In this document: positions 1 to 8,705 of the stretch, in pieces
Position numbering within the stretch: position 1 is the first letter of the stretch
How the letters are laid out: every line of letters starts with the position of its first letter
Assembly (NCBI RefSeq): GCF_013019105.1
Contig: NZ_BLTE01000010.1
Span: forward strand, 1-64,000
Reading direction: 5' to 3'
Source of the DNA: Fundidesulfovibrio magnetotacticus
GTDB taxonomy: Bacteria; Desulfobacterota; Desulfovibrionia; Desulfovibrionales; Desulfovibrionaceae
Length of the DNA: 64,000 nt
Translations under genes and position numbers: made by a program
The notes under the pieces: generated by a model
What the model was told of the DNA's origin: nothing
What the model saw: the letters and a program-made list of their open reading frames with translations, nothing else
The model's database searches: none

Positions 1-1464
1 CTGATCTGGGGCCTCGGCCTGGACGACGAACTGGCAAAGTCCATCGAACTGGCCCTGGGCACGGGATACGCCATCAAGAACTGGCCCGTCTCGGGCCTGC
101 CCTCCAAGAGGGACATGGACAAGGCCAGCCCCTTGACGGTGTGGGTGCCGCTTTCCGTGTGGAACGCCCTGCCTCCGTCCACGCGCCGTCACCTGCGCGA
201 CTGGGAGCTGACCCAGCGCGTGCTCGTGCTCGACAGCGACAAGAAGGGGCCCGACGTGGAGGAAATCCTCGAACTGGGCTTCCTCACGGCGCTCACGCCG
301 CCCGTCACCGACAACAAGGTGCGCGACGCGGTGTTCCGCGCCAAGGAAGTGCGCGGCCTCTACGACGACATCTTCGGCATGACCCGCGAGATCATGCTGG
401 AGCGCGAACTCCTGGCCCGCAAGACGGATCAGATCATCTTTCTGAACACGGTGCTCACCCGCGCCTCCCAGAGCCTGGAGCCCGGGCGCATTCTCTCCGA
501 CGCCCGCGAGGACCTGAGCCTGCTCTTCCCCGTGCACGGCCTCCAGGGCATCTTCTGGCAGCCCGACGACGAGGGCCGCCTGGAGGCCGAGCTGTTCCTG
601 GCCCCCTGCCTGGATCCCCACGGACGCCAGCGCTGGGTGGAACACCTCATGAGCCACGGCACGCGCCTGGCCGGAGGCATGCTGGACGCCTTCACCGTGG
701 AGTATCTGATCCAGAGCTCTCCGGAAGACTGCCTGGCCGACCCCACGCCCCAGAACACGCTGCTCCTGCCCCTCAAGGTGGCCGGAAGCGCCTTCGGATG
801 CCTGGCCATCTCCAAGGACAAGGACCTGCGACTGGGCCGCGACCAGGTGACCTCCCTCAACGCCGCCGCCAACCACCTGGCCCTTGCCCTGCGCAACGCC
901 ATGCTCTTCCGTGACGTGAAGGCCAAGGCCGATCACGACGGCCTGACACGCATCCACAATCGCCAATCCTTTGACGAGCGGCTGGCCGACGAACTCAAGC
1001 GCCACCAGCGCTACCGCCACAACCTGAGCCTGCTGCTCTTCGACCTGGACCACTTCAAGGCCATCAACGACACCTACGGCCATCAGGCCGGCGACATGGT
1101 GCTGCGCGACGTGGGGGCCATTCTGGAGGAATCCTGCCGCGACACGGACTTCGCGGCGCGCTACGGCGGAGAGGAATTCGTGATCATCCTGCCCCAGACC
1201 AGCGAGGAGCAGGCCTGGGTGCTGGCCGAGCGCATCCGCCGCAAGGTGGAGCACAAGGGCTTCCAGTTCTCGGACAAGACCTTCAAGGTGACGGCCTCCA
1301 TCGGCGTGGCCACCCTCACGCCCGGCTCCCTGGACCGGCGCGAGGACCTGATCCACAAGGCGGACCAGGCCCTGTACCTGGCCAAATCCGGCGGCCGCAA
1401 CATGGTGTGCGTGTCGCAGGGGCGCGAACAGATGAAGGCGGCCGCCCTGGCGCGACCTGCTTGA
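1..1464 (+). CDS. GAF-GGDEF diguanylate cyclase, 5' end outside window
   Basis: The frame is open from the first base, so the start lies upstream; an internal ATG at 115 is not needed as start. The visible 487 residues begin with a divergent receiver-like segment, continue through a GAF-like region and end in a GGDEF domain. The active-site GGEEF is at about 1165-1179, and an RxxD product-inhibition site (RDTD) lies five residues before it, so an active cyclase with c-di-GMP feedback is expected. The reaction is two GTP to c-di-GMP in the cytoplasm. The next gene is a tRNA, so it ends its transcription unit. The input signal cannot be told from this fragment. Confidence 0.93.
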   Translation: MIWGLGLDDELAKSIELALGTGYAIKNWPVSGLPSKRDMDKASPLTVWVPLSVWNALPPSTRRHLRDWELTQRVLVLDSDKKGPDVEEILELGFLTALTPPVTDNKVRDAVFRAKEVRGLYDDIFGMTREIMLERELLARKTDQIIFLNTVLTRASQSLEPGRILSDAREDLSLLFPVHGLQGIFWQPDDEGRLEAELFLAPCLDPHGRQRWVEHLMSHGTRLAGGMLDAFTVEYLIQSSPEDCLADPTPQNTLLLPLKVAGSAFGCLAISKDKDLRLGRDQVTSLNAAANHLALALRNAMLFRDVKAKADHDGLTRIHNRQSFDERLADELKRHQRYRHNLSLLLFDLDHFKAINDTYGHQAGDMVLRDVGAILEESCRDTDFAARYGGEEFVIILPQTSEEQAWVLAERIRRKVEHKGFQFSDKTFKVTASIGVATLTPGSLDRREDLIHKADQALYLAKSGGRNMVCVSQGREQMKAAALARPA

Positions 1465-1500
1465 CAACGGACGTGCCCCGGCATACGAAGGCCAACTCGC

Positions 1501-1577
<77 letters not shown>

Positions 1578-1586
1578 AGAATTTCA

Positions 1587-1623
1587 GGTGGTTACGTCAG
1601 AGCATGACGTAGCCACCTTTTTT
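1587..1623 (+). terminator. Rho-independent terminator after tRNA-Arg
   Basis: A 13-bp inverted repeat (1587-1599 with 1605-1617, one G-T wobble) encloses a 5-nt loop and is followed by six T. It starts 10 nt after the tRNA. From 1624 to 1704 I see no gene, only host sequence leading to the prophage junction. Confidence 0.93.
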
Positions 1624-1704
1624 CACGGCTACCCTCGACCCCATTGTCTCAGGCGTCCCCTTTCCATCACACTTCCACTCCCCCGGGCTGAAGGCCACCT
1701 GGCG

Positions 1705-1709
1705 CAATG
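1705..1709. repeat. Candidate target-site duplication, right prophage flank (CAATG)
   Basis: CAATG here is repeated at 42578-42582 on the other side of the Mu-like element. Joining the flanks through a single CAATG restores a near-perfect host inverted repeat: CCACCTGGCG, a 10-nt centre that contains the CAATG, then CGCCAGCGTGG. This supports the junction. If only ATG is the duplication, the element would end in canonical TG...CA. Confidence 0.6.
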
Positions 1710-1720
1710 TGTAAGGCGGC

Positions 1721-1757
1721 GCGCGATTCGGCACTGATTTGCGCCGCATTCGGCACG
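1721..1757. repeat. Right-end transposase binding sites (two)
   Basis: Two copies of a motif close to CGATTCGGCAC occur 22 bp apart (1721-1735 and 1743-1757), just inside the right terminus. Related inverted copies lie near the left terminus. The terminal stretch after 1710 (TGTAAGGCGGCGC) also resembles, from memory, the start of the Mu right end. Binding by the element's own transposase A is inferred. Confidence 0.6.
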
Positions 1758-1772
1758 CCGCCCTGTCTCATC

Positions 1773-2513
1773 TCACGCCTGTTTTAACGCCTCCTCTGCC
1801 TGCCTGATGCGGGCGGTGAGGAGGTCCATGTATTCGGGCGACAACTCCGCCCCTACGAAGCGCCGTTTCGTCTCCAGGCAGGCCAGCGCCGTGGTGCCTC
1901 CGCCCATGAACGGGTCAAGCACCGTCGCCCCTTCGGGCGTCACGGCCAGGAGGTCCTTGACCAGCTCCACCGGCTTGCCGGTGACGTGGACCTTCCTGGC
2001 CGTGTTCACCGCGTGCTTGAACACGCCGGGCAGGCAACGGCGATGGGTTGGGCGGGCCTTGTCCTTCACTGCATAGAGCACGAACTCGGTGTCGTGCTTG
2101 AACTCGCCCAGGTTGGGCCGGGCGCTTGGCTTGTGCCACACCACGATGCCGCGCCACGCCCACCCGGCCCCCTGGAGGGCGTCGGTCATGGCCGGGAGCT
2201 GCCGCCAGTCGCTGAAGACCATGCACGGCGCGCCGGACCTAGACACGCGCCAACATTCACCCAGCCACAGCGTGGCCCACATGGTGAATGACCTTTGGTC
2301 CTTGAGGTCGCCCAGCATGGGCGGGTAGGTGCGTTTCGTGCCCGTCCTTTGGTACTTGTCCGCCGGGTCCGCCTGGCGGGCCGCCATGTGCAGCCCTCCG
2401 CTCGAATAGGGCGGATCGGTGAGCACCGCATCGACGGACGCGCCCGGCATCTCCCGAAGGATGCCGAGCGCGTCGCCGCAAGATACTATTCCGTTTTCAA
2501 AGACCTCGCGCAT
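1773..2513 (-). CDS. DNA methyltransferase in the Mu mom position
   Basis: A beta-class N6-adenine or N4-cytosine DNA methyltransferase of 246 residues. The catalytic motif TDPPYS comes early and the S-adenosylmethionine-binding motif DPFMGGGTT comes near the C-terminus, the beta-class order. The start chosen is the ATG at 2513, behind a strong AGGAGG; this start lies 28 bp inside com. It is the last gene before the phage right end, where Mu carries mom, so it probably protects phage DNA from host restriction late in infection. Target specificity cannot be read from the sequence. Confidence 0.9.
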   Translation of the reverse strand: MREVFENGIVSCGDALGILREMPGASVDAVLTDPPYSSGGLHMAARQADPADKYQRTGTKRTYPPMLGDLKDQRSFTMWATLWLGECWRVSRSGAPCMVFSDWRQLPAMTDALQGAGWAWRGIVVWHKPSARPNLGEFKHDTEFVLYAVKDKARPTHRRCLPGVFKHAVNTARKVHVTGKPVELVKDLLAVTPEGATVLDPFMGGGTTALACLETKRRFVGAELSPEYMDLLTARIRQAEEALKQA

Positions 2514-2668
2514 GGTGCCTCCTGGGCAGAGGCTCCATGGCCTTCGGTGCTGGGGCTCGCGGCCCTCACGTGGTTGAGGGTTTGGCAGCGGGGGCATTTG
2601 ATCTCGATTTCCACCACGCTGCCTTTGGCCAGAAGACGCTTACAGTGGCCGCAACGTATTTCCCTCAT
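2486..2668 (-). CDS. com: Com-like zinc-finger translational regulator
   Basis: A 60-residue protein beginning MREIRCGHCKRLL, with a second pair CPRC, giving the four-cysteine zinc knuckle of Mu Com (Mu: RCKNCNKLL...RCPRCK). In Mu, Com binds mom mRNA and opens its start site. Here the downstream start codon and its Shine-Dalgarno lie inside com, the same overlapping arrangement, so the same control is expected for the methyltransferase. The start has AAAGAAAGGTA just before ATG. The C-terminal 25 residues are low-complexity. Confidence 0.85.
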   Translation of the reverse strand: MREIRCGHCKRLLAKGSVVEIEIKCPRCQTLNHVRAASPSTEGHGASAQEAPCARSLKTE

Positions 2669-2800
2669 TACCTTTCTTTACAGGTAGCGCCGGAAGCGGT
2701 AGCGCTCTAACGCCCGCGCGGGCAGGAGCGCGGCTTCGGCCGTGGCGGGTTGTTTAGGCAACCCGTCGGTGGGGCGGTTGCCGCCGCCCTGCCGCTCCTC
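2669..2800 (-). other. Intergenic region upstream of com
   Basis: No gene is seen. It holds a 7-bp-stem hairpin (2746-2765, CGGGTTG/CAACCCG) whose loop reads CCTAAA on the minus strand. This resembles the hairpins of the three candidate late promoters but lacks their upstream dyad. It is the expected place for a Pmom-type promoter. Confidence 0.4.
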
Positions 2801-3028
2801 TCAGTACCTCGTGACCCGATCCGCCCCTTCGTCCGCTTCGATGGCCTGGCGGCAGTGTCCGGCCCCGAACACCGCGTCCAGGCAGCGCTCCAGCGCCATA
2901 CCCAAAAGGCTCCCGGAGGCGGCCGCCTTGCCCACCCGGCTGCTCACGGTCTCGTCGGGGTCTCCGCCGGTGAGCACGGACAGGAACTGGTCCAGCCCCA
3001 GCAATACGTTCCAGATATAGCGCCGCAT
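2801..3028 (-). CDS. Small conserved phage protein (xxxLDQxxxxxxGGDPDETxSSR)
   Basis: A 75-residue protein whose N-terminal half carries the pattern WNVLLGLDQFLSVLTGGDPD followed by ETVSSR, which I recognise from many tailed phages where it sits among late genes, often near lysis or fibre genes. It contains a C-terminal CRQAIE helix. No function is established. It lies 3 nt after the preceding gene and is part of the same late operon. Confidence 0.7.
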   Translation of the reverse strand: MRRYIWNVLLGLDQFLSVLTGGDPDETVSSRVGKAAASGSLLGMALERCLDAVFGAGHCRQAIEADEGADRVTRY

Positions 3029-3031
3029 GGT

Positions 3032-3550
3032 TCACGCCCCGAGGATTTCGGCCGCCCGTCCGGCGGCGATGAGCCCGGCGGCCTCCATGCGCTGCACCGC
3101 GTTGACGGTCCGTGCATCGTCGGTGCGGATGGCCGTTGCCGCGCGCCACTCTTCCCAGAAGAGCCCCACGTTGGGGTCCGAGAACTCAAGACCTTTGAGC
3201 AGCACCAGCTCGGCCTCGGTGAAGCGGGCTAGGAACTCCAGGCGCGTCATCTCGCGGGAGACGGGCGGAGCGTTTTCTCCCCACGGCGCGTTCATGAAGT
3301 CCAGGCACTGCTGCCATGTCGTGGGACCGTTGAGGACGTGGACAGCCCCGTCCGCCTCGTAGACCAGTACAGGATAGCACCCGAACCCTGGGCACGCGGC
3401 TACGGCCTTGGCGTGGTCGGAGATGAGGCGCACGGGCTGACCAGAAACAACAACGTCGGTGTCGTCTTTGTCAGGCTCCTGGAGTCCAAGCGATGCAAGA
3501 AAATCCCGCGAAACGCCGTCGACCGGATTATGAAGGATGGTGATGCTCAT
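3032..3550 (-). CDS. Tail-fibre-module protein of unknown function
   Basis: A 172-residue soluble protein starting MSITILHNPVDGVSRDFLAS; the ATG at 3550 is preferred because it lies 1 nt after the stop of the glycine-rich fibre gene and an upstream extension would read through that gene. I do not recognise a family. The position, last of the fibre block, suggests a fibre assembly factor or an enzyme acting on the fibre, but this is only inferred from context. Confidence 0.6.
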   Translation of the reverse strand: MSITILHNPVDGVSRDFLASLGLQEPDKDDTDVVVSGQPVRLISDHAKAVAACPGFGCYPVLVYEADGAVHVLNGPTTWQQCLDFMNAPWGENAPPVSREMTRLEFLARFTEAELVLLKGLEFSDPNVGLFWEEWRAATAIRTDDARTVNAVQRMEAAGLIAAGRAAEILGA

Positions 3551-3551
3551 A

Positions 3552-4604
3552 TTAGATGTCCCATGCGATGAAGGTACTGGTGTCGGCCTTGCCCGCGCCT
3601 CCCGGGAGAGTCGAGGTGGCGTTTTGGTTATAGCCAAGACCGCCGTTAGCCTGGACCGTGGGGGAGCCCGTCACGGTACCGCCGGTAAGCAGTTTCGCGC
3701 GGCCCCCGCCTATACCGCCAAAACCCCAGACTCCCGGCAAGGTGGCCCGCTGCGGAGTGTTTGCGGACACTGTAAAACCAGGGCCTACCGTAAGGGTTCC
3801 AGCGACGGCGACAATTACAATCCCCGAAGGACTTCCTTGGCGGGTGTAATCATGAGACCAACTACCTCCCCCTGAGAGATAATGACCAGAAAATCCGCCG
3901 CGCCAGGACCTCGCCTTCTCGCCATCAGCCAGGGCATAGGGGTTGTTTATGGACTGCCAAAAGCTTCCAGTACAGCCTCCGCCGGGTCCATTTGCACCTG
4001 CCCCGGGACCTCCGCCCTGGTAGAAACCAGGGCCACCGCCAGCATATGTTCCCGCTCCGGCCGCCCCAAGCTGCGTTTTGTCCACAATAAGGTTTGTGCC
4101 GGGCGTGATGCTGCCGAACACCGTAGGAGAAAGGTCTTTCCAGAGTTGCGGATCACCAACGAAGTAGTTCTTCTCCCGGACCATGTTCATGATTGCGGCC
4201 TGGGACACCATGTCAGACGACAGTGAAAGCGCCTTGGGAATGCTAATGTCGTAGTTTTCCCAGTCCTTGTTGACGCTCGCCATGCCATCCATGTGAATTT
4301 TGGAGGCGCTTCCGGTGACAGTCACGTTGCCAAGGAAGAGGCAGAACAGGCCACGGCATTTGTTCAGCACCGTAATCGTCGCGCCGTTGAGGGTCACGTC
4401 CTTGTCCCAGACGGCAACGTGCATGGGGCCATCAAGCTCGCTGGGAAGCTGAAGCGTCCCCGTGACGCTCGTTTCGGTGCGCTTGTTATAGAGCGCGGCG
4501 AGCTTCGCCAGACCATCGCCAGCCTGTGACAGGGTGAGCACCTGGGACCAGGGCTGGAGAGCCCCGCCGTCAGCGCCCCCGCCTTTGAATGCGTACAGAC
4601 TCAT
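3552..4604 (-). CDS. Glycine-rich tail tip / receptor-binding protein
   Basis: 350 residues. The first half is mixed alpha/beta; the second half is strongly glycine-rich, with blocks such as GGGPGFYQGGGPGAGANG and GGIGGGRAK separated by short hydrophobic strands. This composition is typical of phage adhesin tips built from polyglycine helices. The central part (about 3800-4600) has visibly lower GC than neighbouring genes, a sign of exchange. It is likely the host-range determinant at the end of the long fibre. The exact partner is unknown. Confidence 0.6.
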   Translation of the reverse strand: MSLYAFKGGGADGGALQPWSQVLTLSQAGDGLAKLAALYNKRTETSVTGTLQLPSELDGPMHVAVWDKDVTLNGATITVLNKCRGLFCLFLGNVTVTGSASKIHMDGMASVNKDWENYDISIPKALSLSSDMVSQAAIMNMVREKNYFVGDPQLWKDLSPTVFGSITPGTNLIVDKTQLGAAGAGTYAGGGPGFYQGGGPGAGANGPGGGCTGSFWQSINNPYALADGEKARSWRGGFSGHYLSGGGSWSHDYTRQGSPSGIVIVAVAGTLTVGPGFTVSANTPQRATLPGVWGFGGIGGGRAKLLTGGTVTGSPTVQANGGLGYNQNATSTLPGGAGKADTSTFIAWDI

Positions 4605-4613
4605 GCCATCCCC

Positions 4614-5018
4614 CTAGAGCGGCGCGACTTCGGCGGTTAGGTCGATGCGCTTGCCTGCGGCCACCGCGACCTTGGCGCGCACGCGCAGGGCCTCGCCCGG
4701 GGCCAGGGTGAGCGCCCGGCCCAGGTTGAGGGGGTCCATGAGGTCCGTCCAGGCGGTCGAACCGTCGGTGCCGGACCCGGCCGGGACCTGGACCTCGCCC
4801 AGCACGTAGTCCGCGCCCGAGAGACGCCGGGCGAACTGGAGGGTGGTTGCAATCGCGCAGTCGCTGGCGGCGCGCAGGCGGCCCAGGAGCACGCCATTGC
4901 CGCCTGATGCCTCGGAGGCGGCTTCGTAGAACGTGACGAACGCCGCGAAGTCGGTGTCCATGAGTGCGTGCGCCGCCGTGGTGGCAGGCAGGCCGGGGAA
5001 GGCAGGGGTAGAGCCCAT
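4614..5018 (-). CDS. Fibre-associated protein, unknown family
   Basis: 134 residues starting MGSTPAFPGLP, with GGAGATCACC before the ATG. The C-terminal half is beta-rich (LTLAPGEALRVRAKVAVAAG), as in small fibre or carbohydrate-recognition modules. It sits between the collagen-like fibre gene and the glycine-rich tip gene, so a role in the distal tail fibre is likely. No catalytic motif is seen. Confidence 0.6.
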   Translation of the reverse strand: MGSTPAFPGLPATTAAHALMDTDFAAFVTFYEAASEASGGNGVLLGRLRAASDCAIATTLQFARRLSGADYVLGEVQVPAGSGTDGSTAWTDLMDPLNLGRALTLAPGEALRVRAKVAVAAGKRIDLTAEVAPL

Positions 5019-5027
5019 GGTGATCTC

Positions 5028-5555
5028 CTAGAAATCTCCGAAATACGTGTAGCGTTCGGCCAGGGTGAGGGCCGAGCCCGCGCCGCCGTTGGAGCTGCCC
5101 TCGCCGGGAGGCCCCTGCGGCCCCTCCGGGCCACGTGCGCCGACCGGCCCTTGCGGACCTTCGGGGCCTTGCTCCCCTTGCGGCCCCTGGGGGCCTTGCG
5201 CGCCCTGGTCGCCCTTGTCCCCCTTCGGCCCGGCGAGGCCCTGCGGCCCGGTGACGGGCGTGGTGACGTGGGGGCCGACGATCACGGTGCAGGGGGCGTC
5301 GGGCACGGCCACGAACCGGACGAACCCGCCCACGGACAGGCTCCAGGAGCTGCCAAGGGAGCCCAGACCGTTGGGGAACAGCGCCAGCACCGCCTCGCCG
5401 TGGGCATCGGTGACGCCCTCCGCCAGTCCCGGGACCTCCATGCCCTGGTAACGCTCCTGGGCCGTCAGGGACGCCTTGACGGCGGCCCCCTGCACGGGCT
5501 GCCCCTGGCCGTCCAGGTAACGGACGGTGACGACCGCCGTGGGGATGGCGCTCAC
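5028..5555 (-). CDS. Collagen-like tail fibre protein
   Basis: 175 residues. It starts at GTG 5555, overlapping the previous stop as GTGA. The N-terminal half (about 1-95) is a beta-sandwich-like module; residues ~97-150 are an uninterrupted run of about 17 Gly-X-Y triplets ([18 protein letters not shown] and so on), the collagen triple-helix signature, followed by a short C-terminal trimerisation segment. Phage collagen repeats form rigid trimeric fibre shafts. It lies in the fibre block with a glycine-rich tip gene downstream. Confidence 0.85.
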   Translation of the reverse strand: MSAIPTAVVTVRYLDGQGQPVQGAAVKASLTAQERYQGMEVPGLAEGVTDAHGEAVLALFPNGLGSLGSSWSLSVGGFVRFVAVPDAPCTVIVGPHVTTPVTGPQGLAGPKGDKGDQGAQGPQGPQGEQGPEGPQGPVGARGPEGPQGPPGEGSSNGGAGSALTLAERYTYFGDF

Positions 5556-6274
5556 GCCTGCCCCGGCGCGGGCCAGGTCAGGGAGTCCAGCACGGCCTGG
5601 ACGGCCTCCGGGCTCGCGGCCTCGCGGACCTGCTTCTTGGCGGCCAGGCGGGCAGCCTCGATGGCTGCCCCGATGGAGTGCCACGCCTGGGACATGGCCA
5701 GGATAGTCTCGGCCACCTCGCGCGGCGTCGCGCCGGTGATGCCCACCTCGCCCGCGATGAGCGGATAGTCCGCCGCAACGGGCTCCGAGGCGGCCAGGAA
5801 CGCCCGGGCCTGGGCTTCCTTGGCCATGTAGGTCATGGCGCGCCCGGCGGAGAGACTCATGTAAGGCGAGAGCTGCTGGTCGGCCTGGGCGTCGATGACC
5901 GCCTCGGCATAGGCCGTCACGGCGGCCATGTCCGGCTGCCAGTCCTGGCCGCTCCAGACGTGAAAGCGCGTGGGCGGCGCGGCGAGGGTGCAGCCTTCGG
6001 GCAGCGGCCCCAGCGACTGGACGGCCAGGGGCTGTCGGGTGGCCGTGCCCCAGGCGATCTTGCCCCGGTGGTCCTCCACCACGCGCCAGGCGTTGGCCTG
6101 GGCGTCGAACACTGCGGCCTGGCCGTCGCCGGTCTCGGGCGGGGCTACGGCGGTGCAGTTGGCCGGGAAGAGGTAGTTGGGGCTGCCGTCCTCCTGTTGC
6201 GGGCGCGCGGGCGAGACGGGCGGGGTGTACGCCCTGAGATGCAGGCCTTGATCGTCGTAAAGGTACACTTGCAC
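5552..6274 (-). CDS. Tail fibre assembly-like protein
   Basis: 240 residues. The GTG at 6274 is chosen because GGAGG lies five nt before it; a TTG twelve nt upstream would place that Shine-Dalgarno inside the gene. The N-terminal part ([19 protein letters not shown]) and the W-rich middle look like fibre assembly or chaperone proteins that follow collar fibres in Mu- and P2-type phages; the C-terminus is helical. It overlaps the collagen-like gene by 4 bp. Assignment rests mainly on position. Confidence 0.55.
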   Translation of the reverse strand: MQVYLYDDQGLHLRAYTPPVSPARPQQEDGSPNYLFPANCTAVAPPETGDGQAAVFDAQANAWRVVEDHRGKIAWGTATRQPLAVQSLGPLPEGCTLAAPPTRFHVWSGQDWQPDMAAVTAYAEAVIDAQADQQLSPYMSLSAGRAMTYMAKEAQARAFLAASEPVAADYPLIAGEVGITGATPREVAETILAMSQAWHSIGAAIEAARLAAKKQVREAASPEAVQAVLDSLTWPAPGQA

Positions 6275-6276
6275 GG

Positions 6277-7017
6277 CTACCTCCAACGGAAGATGTATTG
6301 CACGGCGATGTTCACCGGGCGCGTCTCGTAGCGGGATATCTGGTTGCGGTGCCAGCCGGAGTTGGCTCCGGTCATGAACATGCCGCCTTCGGTCTGGGAG
6401 AGCAGGCCCGCCGTGCTCTGCACCGTGCCGCTGCCAGCGTAGGCCGTGCCGAATCCGCCGTTTTCAGACCCCACGCCGGTGCCCGGGTTGCCCACGAACA
6501 GACCGTGCACATGGTCCAGCGTGGCGCTGGTCTGCTTGGTGCCCACGCGGTCGCCGGTCACGCCGTCGCCCCGGTTTGTGCGGATGTCGGTGTCCAGGTC
6601 CACGCCTGCGCCGTCGTCCACGCCGCGCAGGAAAATGCCGTTCAGCTTCGGCGTGCCGAAGAGCGCCCCTTCCCCGCCGTAGGTGTAGCCCCACACGTCG
6701 AAGAGCAGGGGGTAGTCCAGCTTGGGCAGCTGGAGCCCCTGGGCCTTGAGCCAGTCGCCGCTTGCGGGCAGCTCGTCGGCGAACCAGGGAATCACCTCGC
6801 CCACCAGGCCGGAGCCGGAGAGGATGGCGAGGGCCTGGCGCAGCTGGTCATAGTCGCCCTTCACCAGCGTGATCCCGGCGGCGAGGATCACGCGGGCGAT
6901 GTTCTCCTGAACGTCGTTCAGCCACTCAGGCGTTACCACCGTGGCCATCTGCGGGACGGTCGGGTCGCCCGCGCTGAAGAGGTTGTTCACGGCTCCCGGG
7001 CCGTCGATTCTGTGCAT
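6277..7017 (-). CDS. Tail collar-type fibre protein
   Basis: 246 residues. The N-terminus contains [18 protein letters not shown], the usual baseplate-attachment segment of short tail fibres. The middle has a collar-domain stretch ([18 protein letters not shown]...[19 protein letters not shown]), and the end [16 protein letters not shown] is the typical receptor-tip closing motif. It starts four nt after the gp48 stop with GGAGGATGACCC before ATG. It likely attaches to gp48 and bears the distal fibre. Confidence 0.82.
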   Translation of the reverse strand: MHRIDGPGAVNNLFSAGDPTVPQMATVVTPEWLNDVQENIARVILAAGITLVKGDYDQLRQALAILSGSGLVGEVIPWFADELPASGDWLKAQGLQLPKLDYPLLFDVWGYTYGGEGALFGTPKLNGIFLRGVDDGAGVDLDTDIRTNRGDGVTGDRVGTKQTSATLDHVHGLFVGNPGTGVGSENGGFGTAYAGSGTVQSTAGLLSQTEGGMFMTGANSGWHRNQISRYETRPVNIAVQYIFRWR

Positions 7018-7020
7018 GGG

Positions 7021-7641
7021 TCATCCTCCGTAGGCGAAGTGGAATAAGGTGTGCGCCGGGACCGCCGCGCGGATGGCGCACTCCAGCAGCGCGTTGCTCC
7101 AACTGGCCAGGGGCTCCCCGGCGGCCGAGACGCCCGCGCGGAACAGCGCCGTGGGTTCGCCCCCGGCGTGGACCACCCAGACGTACTGCCAGGGCGCGCC
7201 CTGGCGCAGGGGCTCCCCGGCGCGGCTCCCGGCCGTGAAGAAGCCCTCGTAATTGGTGAGCCGGTCCCCGGCGGCGGAGTGCCCGGCCAGGAACTGGCCG
7301 AACTCCTGGATGGTGATGGTGTAGCCCAGCTGGGCGGCCAGCCAGACGTAGTAGTCGCGGTTGATGGCGGAGCGCTCCGCCAGGGCCACGGTCAAGAGCG
7401 CCAGACGCTCCTGGATGAGCAGGCCGGGCTGGCGGCAGTGGCCGGGCAGGCCGTAGCAGCGCTCGTAGTCCTCCAGCCACTCCAGGGATTGCAGGGGCGT
7501 GAGCCCGCGCAAGGGGTCCAGGGAGACGGCCAGGGCGCGGTCCAGGGCAGCGCCCTCGGCAGCCAGCTCCGCCTCGATGGGGCCGGTGAGGGCGTAGCTG
7601 GAGGGCAGCAGCTGGGCGAGCAGCTCGGCATGACCGGCCAT
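7021..7641 (-). CDS. Mu gp48-like baseplate/fibre-connector protein (DUF2313)
   Basis: 206 residues starting MAGHAELLAQLLPSSYA at 7641; ATG overlaps the gp47 stop (TGATG). The family feature LLPxGxA near the N-terminus and the W-L-xDYER..P-D region match the DUF2313 proteins that link the baseplate wedge to tail fibres in Mu-like phages. Placed between gp47 and the collar fibre, as in Mu. Confidence 0.85.
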   Translation of the reverse strand: MAGHAELLAQLLPSSYALTGPIEAELAAEGAALDRALAVSLDPLRGLTPLQSLEWLEDYERCYGLPGHCRQPGLLIQERLALLTVALAERSAINRDYYVWLAAQLGYTITIQEFGQFLAGHSAAGDRLTNYEGFFTAGSRAGEPLRQGAPWQYVWVVHAGGEPTALFRAGVSAAGEPLASWSNALLECAIRAAVPAHTLFHFAYGG

Positions 7642-8705
7642 CAAAGCGCCTCCACCTGCACCAGGCCCAGGCGCGGCCACTCCAGGCGCTCGCGGTCCAC
7701 CACGGCCGCGAAGTTGGCCTGGGGCACGCGCACCACCCGGTCCAGCACGCCCGGCTGCCCGGAGACGACGGCCTCGATGCGTGAGCGGTAGACGGTCTGG
7801 CCGGGCGCGAGGGCCTTGAACTCGGCGGCCAGGGCTTCCTGGAGGCGCGCCGTGAGCAGAGCCAGGGTGGTCACGCTGGCGTCCAGGCGCACGGCCACGG
7901 AGACGAGTACGGCCACGGGCGTGGGGGCCAGCACCCAGGCGTCGCGGCAGGCGGCCGGGCGGGAGGCGTCCACGGCGGCCTGCGCGGCGGCCAGGGCCTC
8001 GGGAGACGGCGCGCCTTCCGGCCCCAGCACGGCCACATCCACGCTGCCCAGACCCCGGCGGTTGGGGAAGGTCCAGGCCCGGGAGATGCCGGGAACGGCC
8101 AGCGCCCAGCGGCGGTAGTCGTGGACGTTGCCGCCGCCGGGCGGGTGCTGGAGGTAGTCCAGGAGCCGGGCCAGCAGCTCGGCGTCCGTCTCGGCGTCCA
8201 CGCCGCCGGAGAGCGTCAGGCTGGCCTGGGGCAGCACGCCCGCCGGGGCCTGGGAGAATAGCACCGGCTCCGCCACGAGCGCGGGCATGACGCCGGGCGC
8301 GGCGGCCAGGGCGGCCACGGTGGCCGTGCCGTCCTGACTGATGATGGCTTGGCCGGACGTTAGAAAGGTGAGCCCCGTGGCCACGTGCTTAACGGCCTCT
8401 CCCGAGGGGATGACCGATCCGGCCGCGCCCTGGATGACCAGCTGACCCGTGGCCGCGATGGCGGGCTTGCGGGTGATGCCGCGCAGGGCCGCGTGGCGAT
8501 CCAGCCATTCGGGATCGGAGGTGTCCGGCAGCACCTGGCGGGCGATCCAGAGCTGATGGTGATAGAGGCCAACCACGGCGGAGGCCAGGGCCGTGGCGCG
8601 GATGTAGTGGTCCGAATCCGGGTCCGTTGCCGCGTCGGGCAGCAGGTTGAGGATGTCTCGCAGGTAGGCCTCGCGCACGGCCTCGAAGGTGGGGACGGTG
8701 TACAT
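7641..8705 (-). CDS. Mu gp47-like baseplate wedge protein (Baseplate J family)
   Basis: 354 residues. It starts MYTVPTFEAVREAYLRDI and contains the family's signature DSDHYIRATALASAVVGLYHH and the proline/glycine-rich GGVDAETDAELLARLLDYLQHPPGGGNVHDYRRW. The family forms the wedge that joins the hub to the fibres in contractile tails. ATG overlaps gp46's stop. Length and order match Mu. Confidence 0.92.
   Translation of the reverse strand: MYTVPTFEAVREAYLRDILNLLPDAATDPDSDHYIRATALASAVVGLYHHQLWIARQVLPDTSDPEWLDRHAALRGITRKPAIAATGQLVIQGAAGSVIPSGEAVKHVATGLTFLTSGQAIISQDGTATVAALAAAPGVMPALVAEPVLFSQAPAGVLPQASLTLSGGVDAETDAELLARLLDYLQHPPGGGNVHDYRRWALAVPGISRAWTFPNRRGLGSVDVAVLGPEGAPSPEALAAAQAAVDASRPAACRDAWVLAPTPVAVLVSVAVRLDASVTTLALLTARLQEALAAEFKALAPGQTVYRSRIEAVVSGQPGVLDRVVRVPQANFAAVVDRERLEWPRLGLVQVEAL

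Noticed and set aside
2746-2765. Fourth late-promoter unit upstream of com
   Set aside because: A hairpin with a CCTAAA loop is present, but the TGAA-N4-TTCA dyad is missing at the expected 25 nt.
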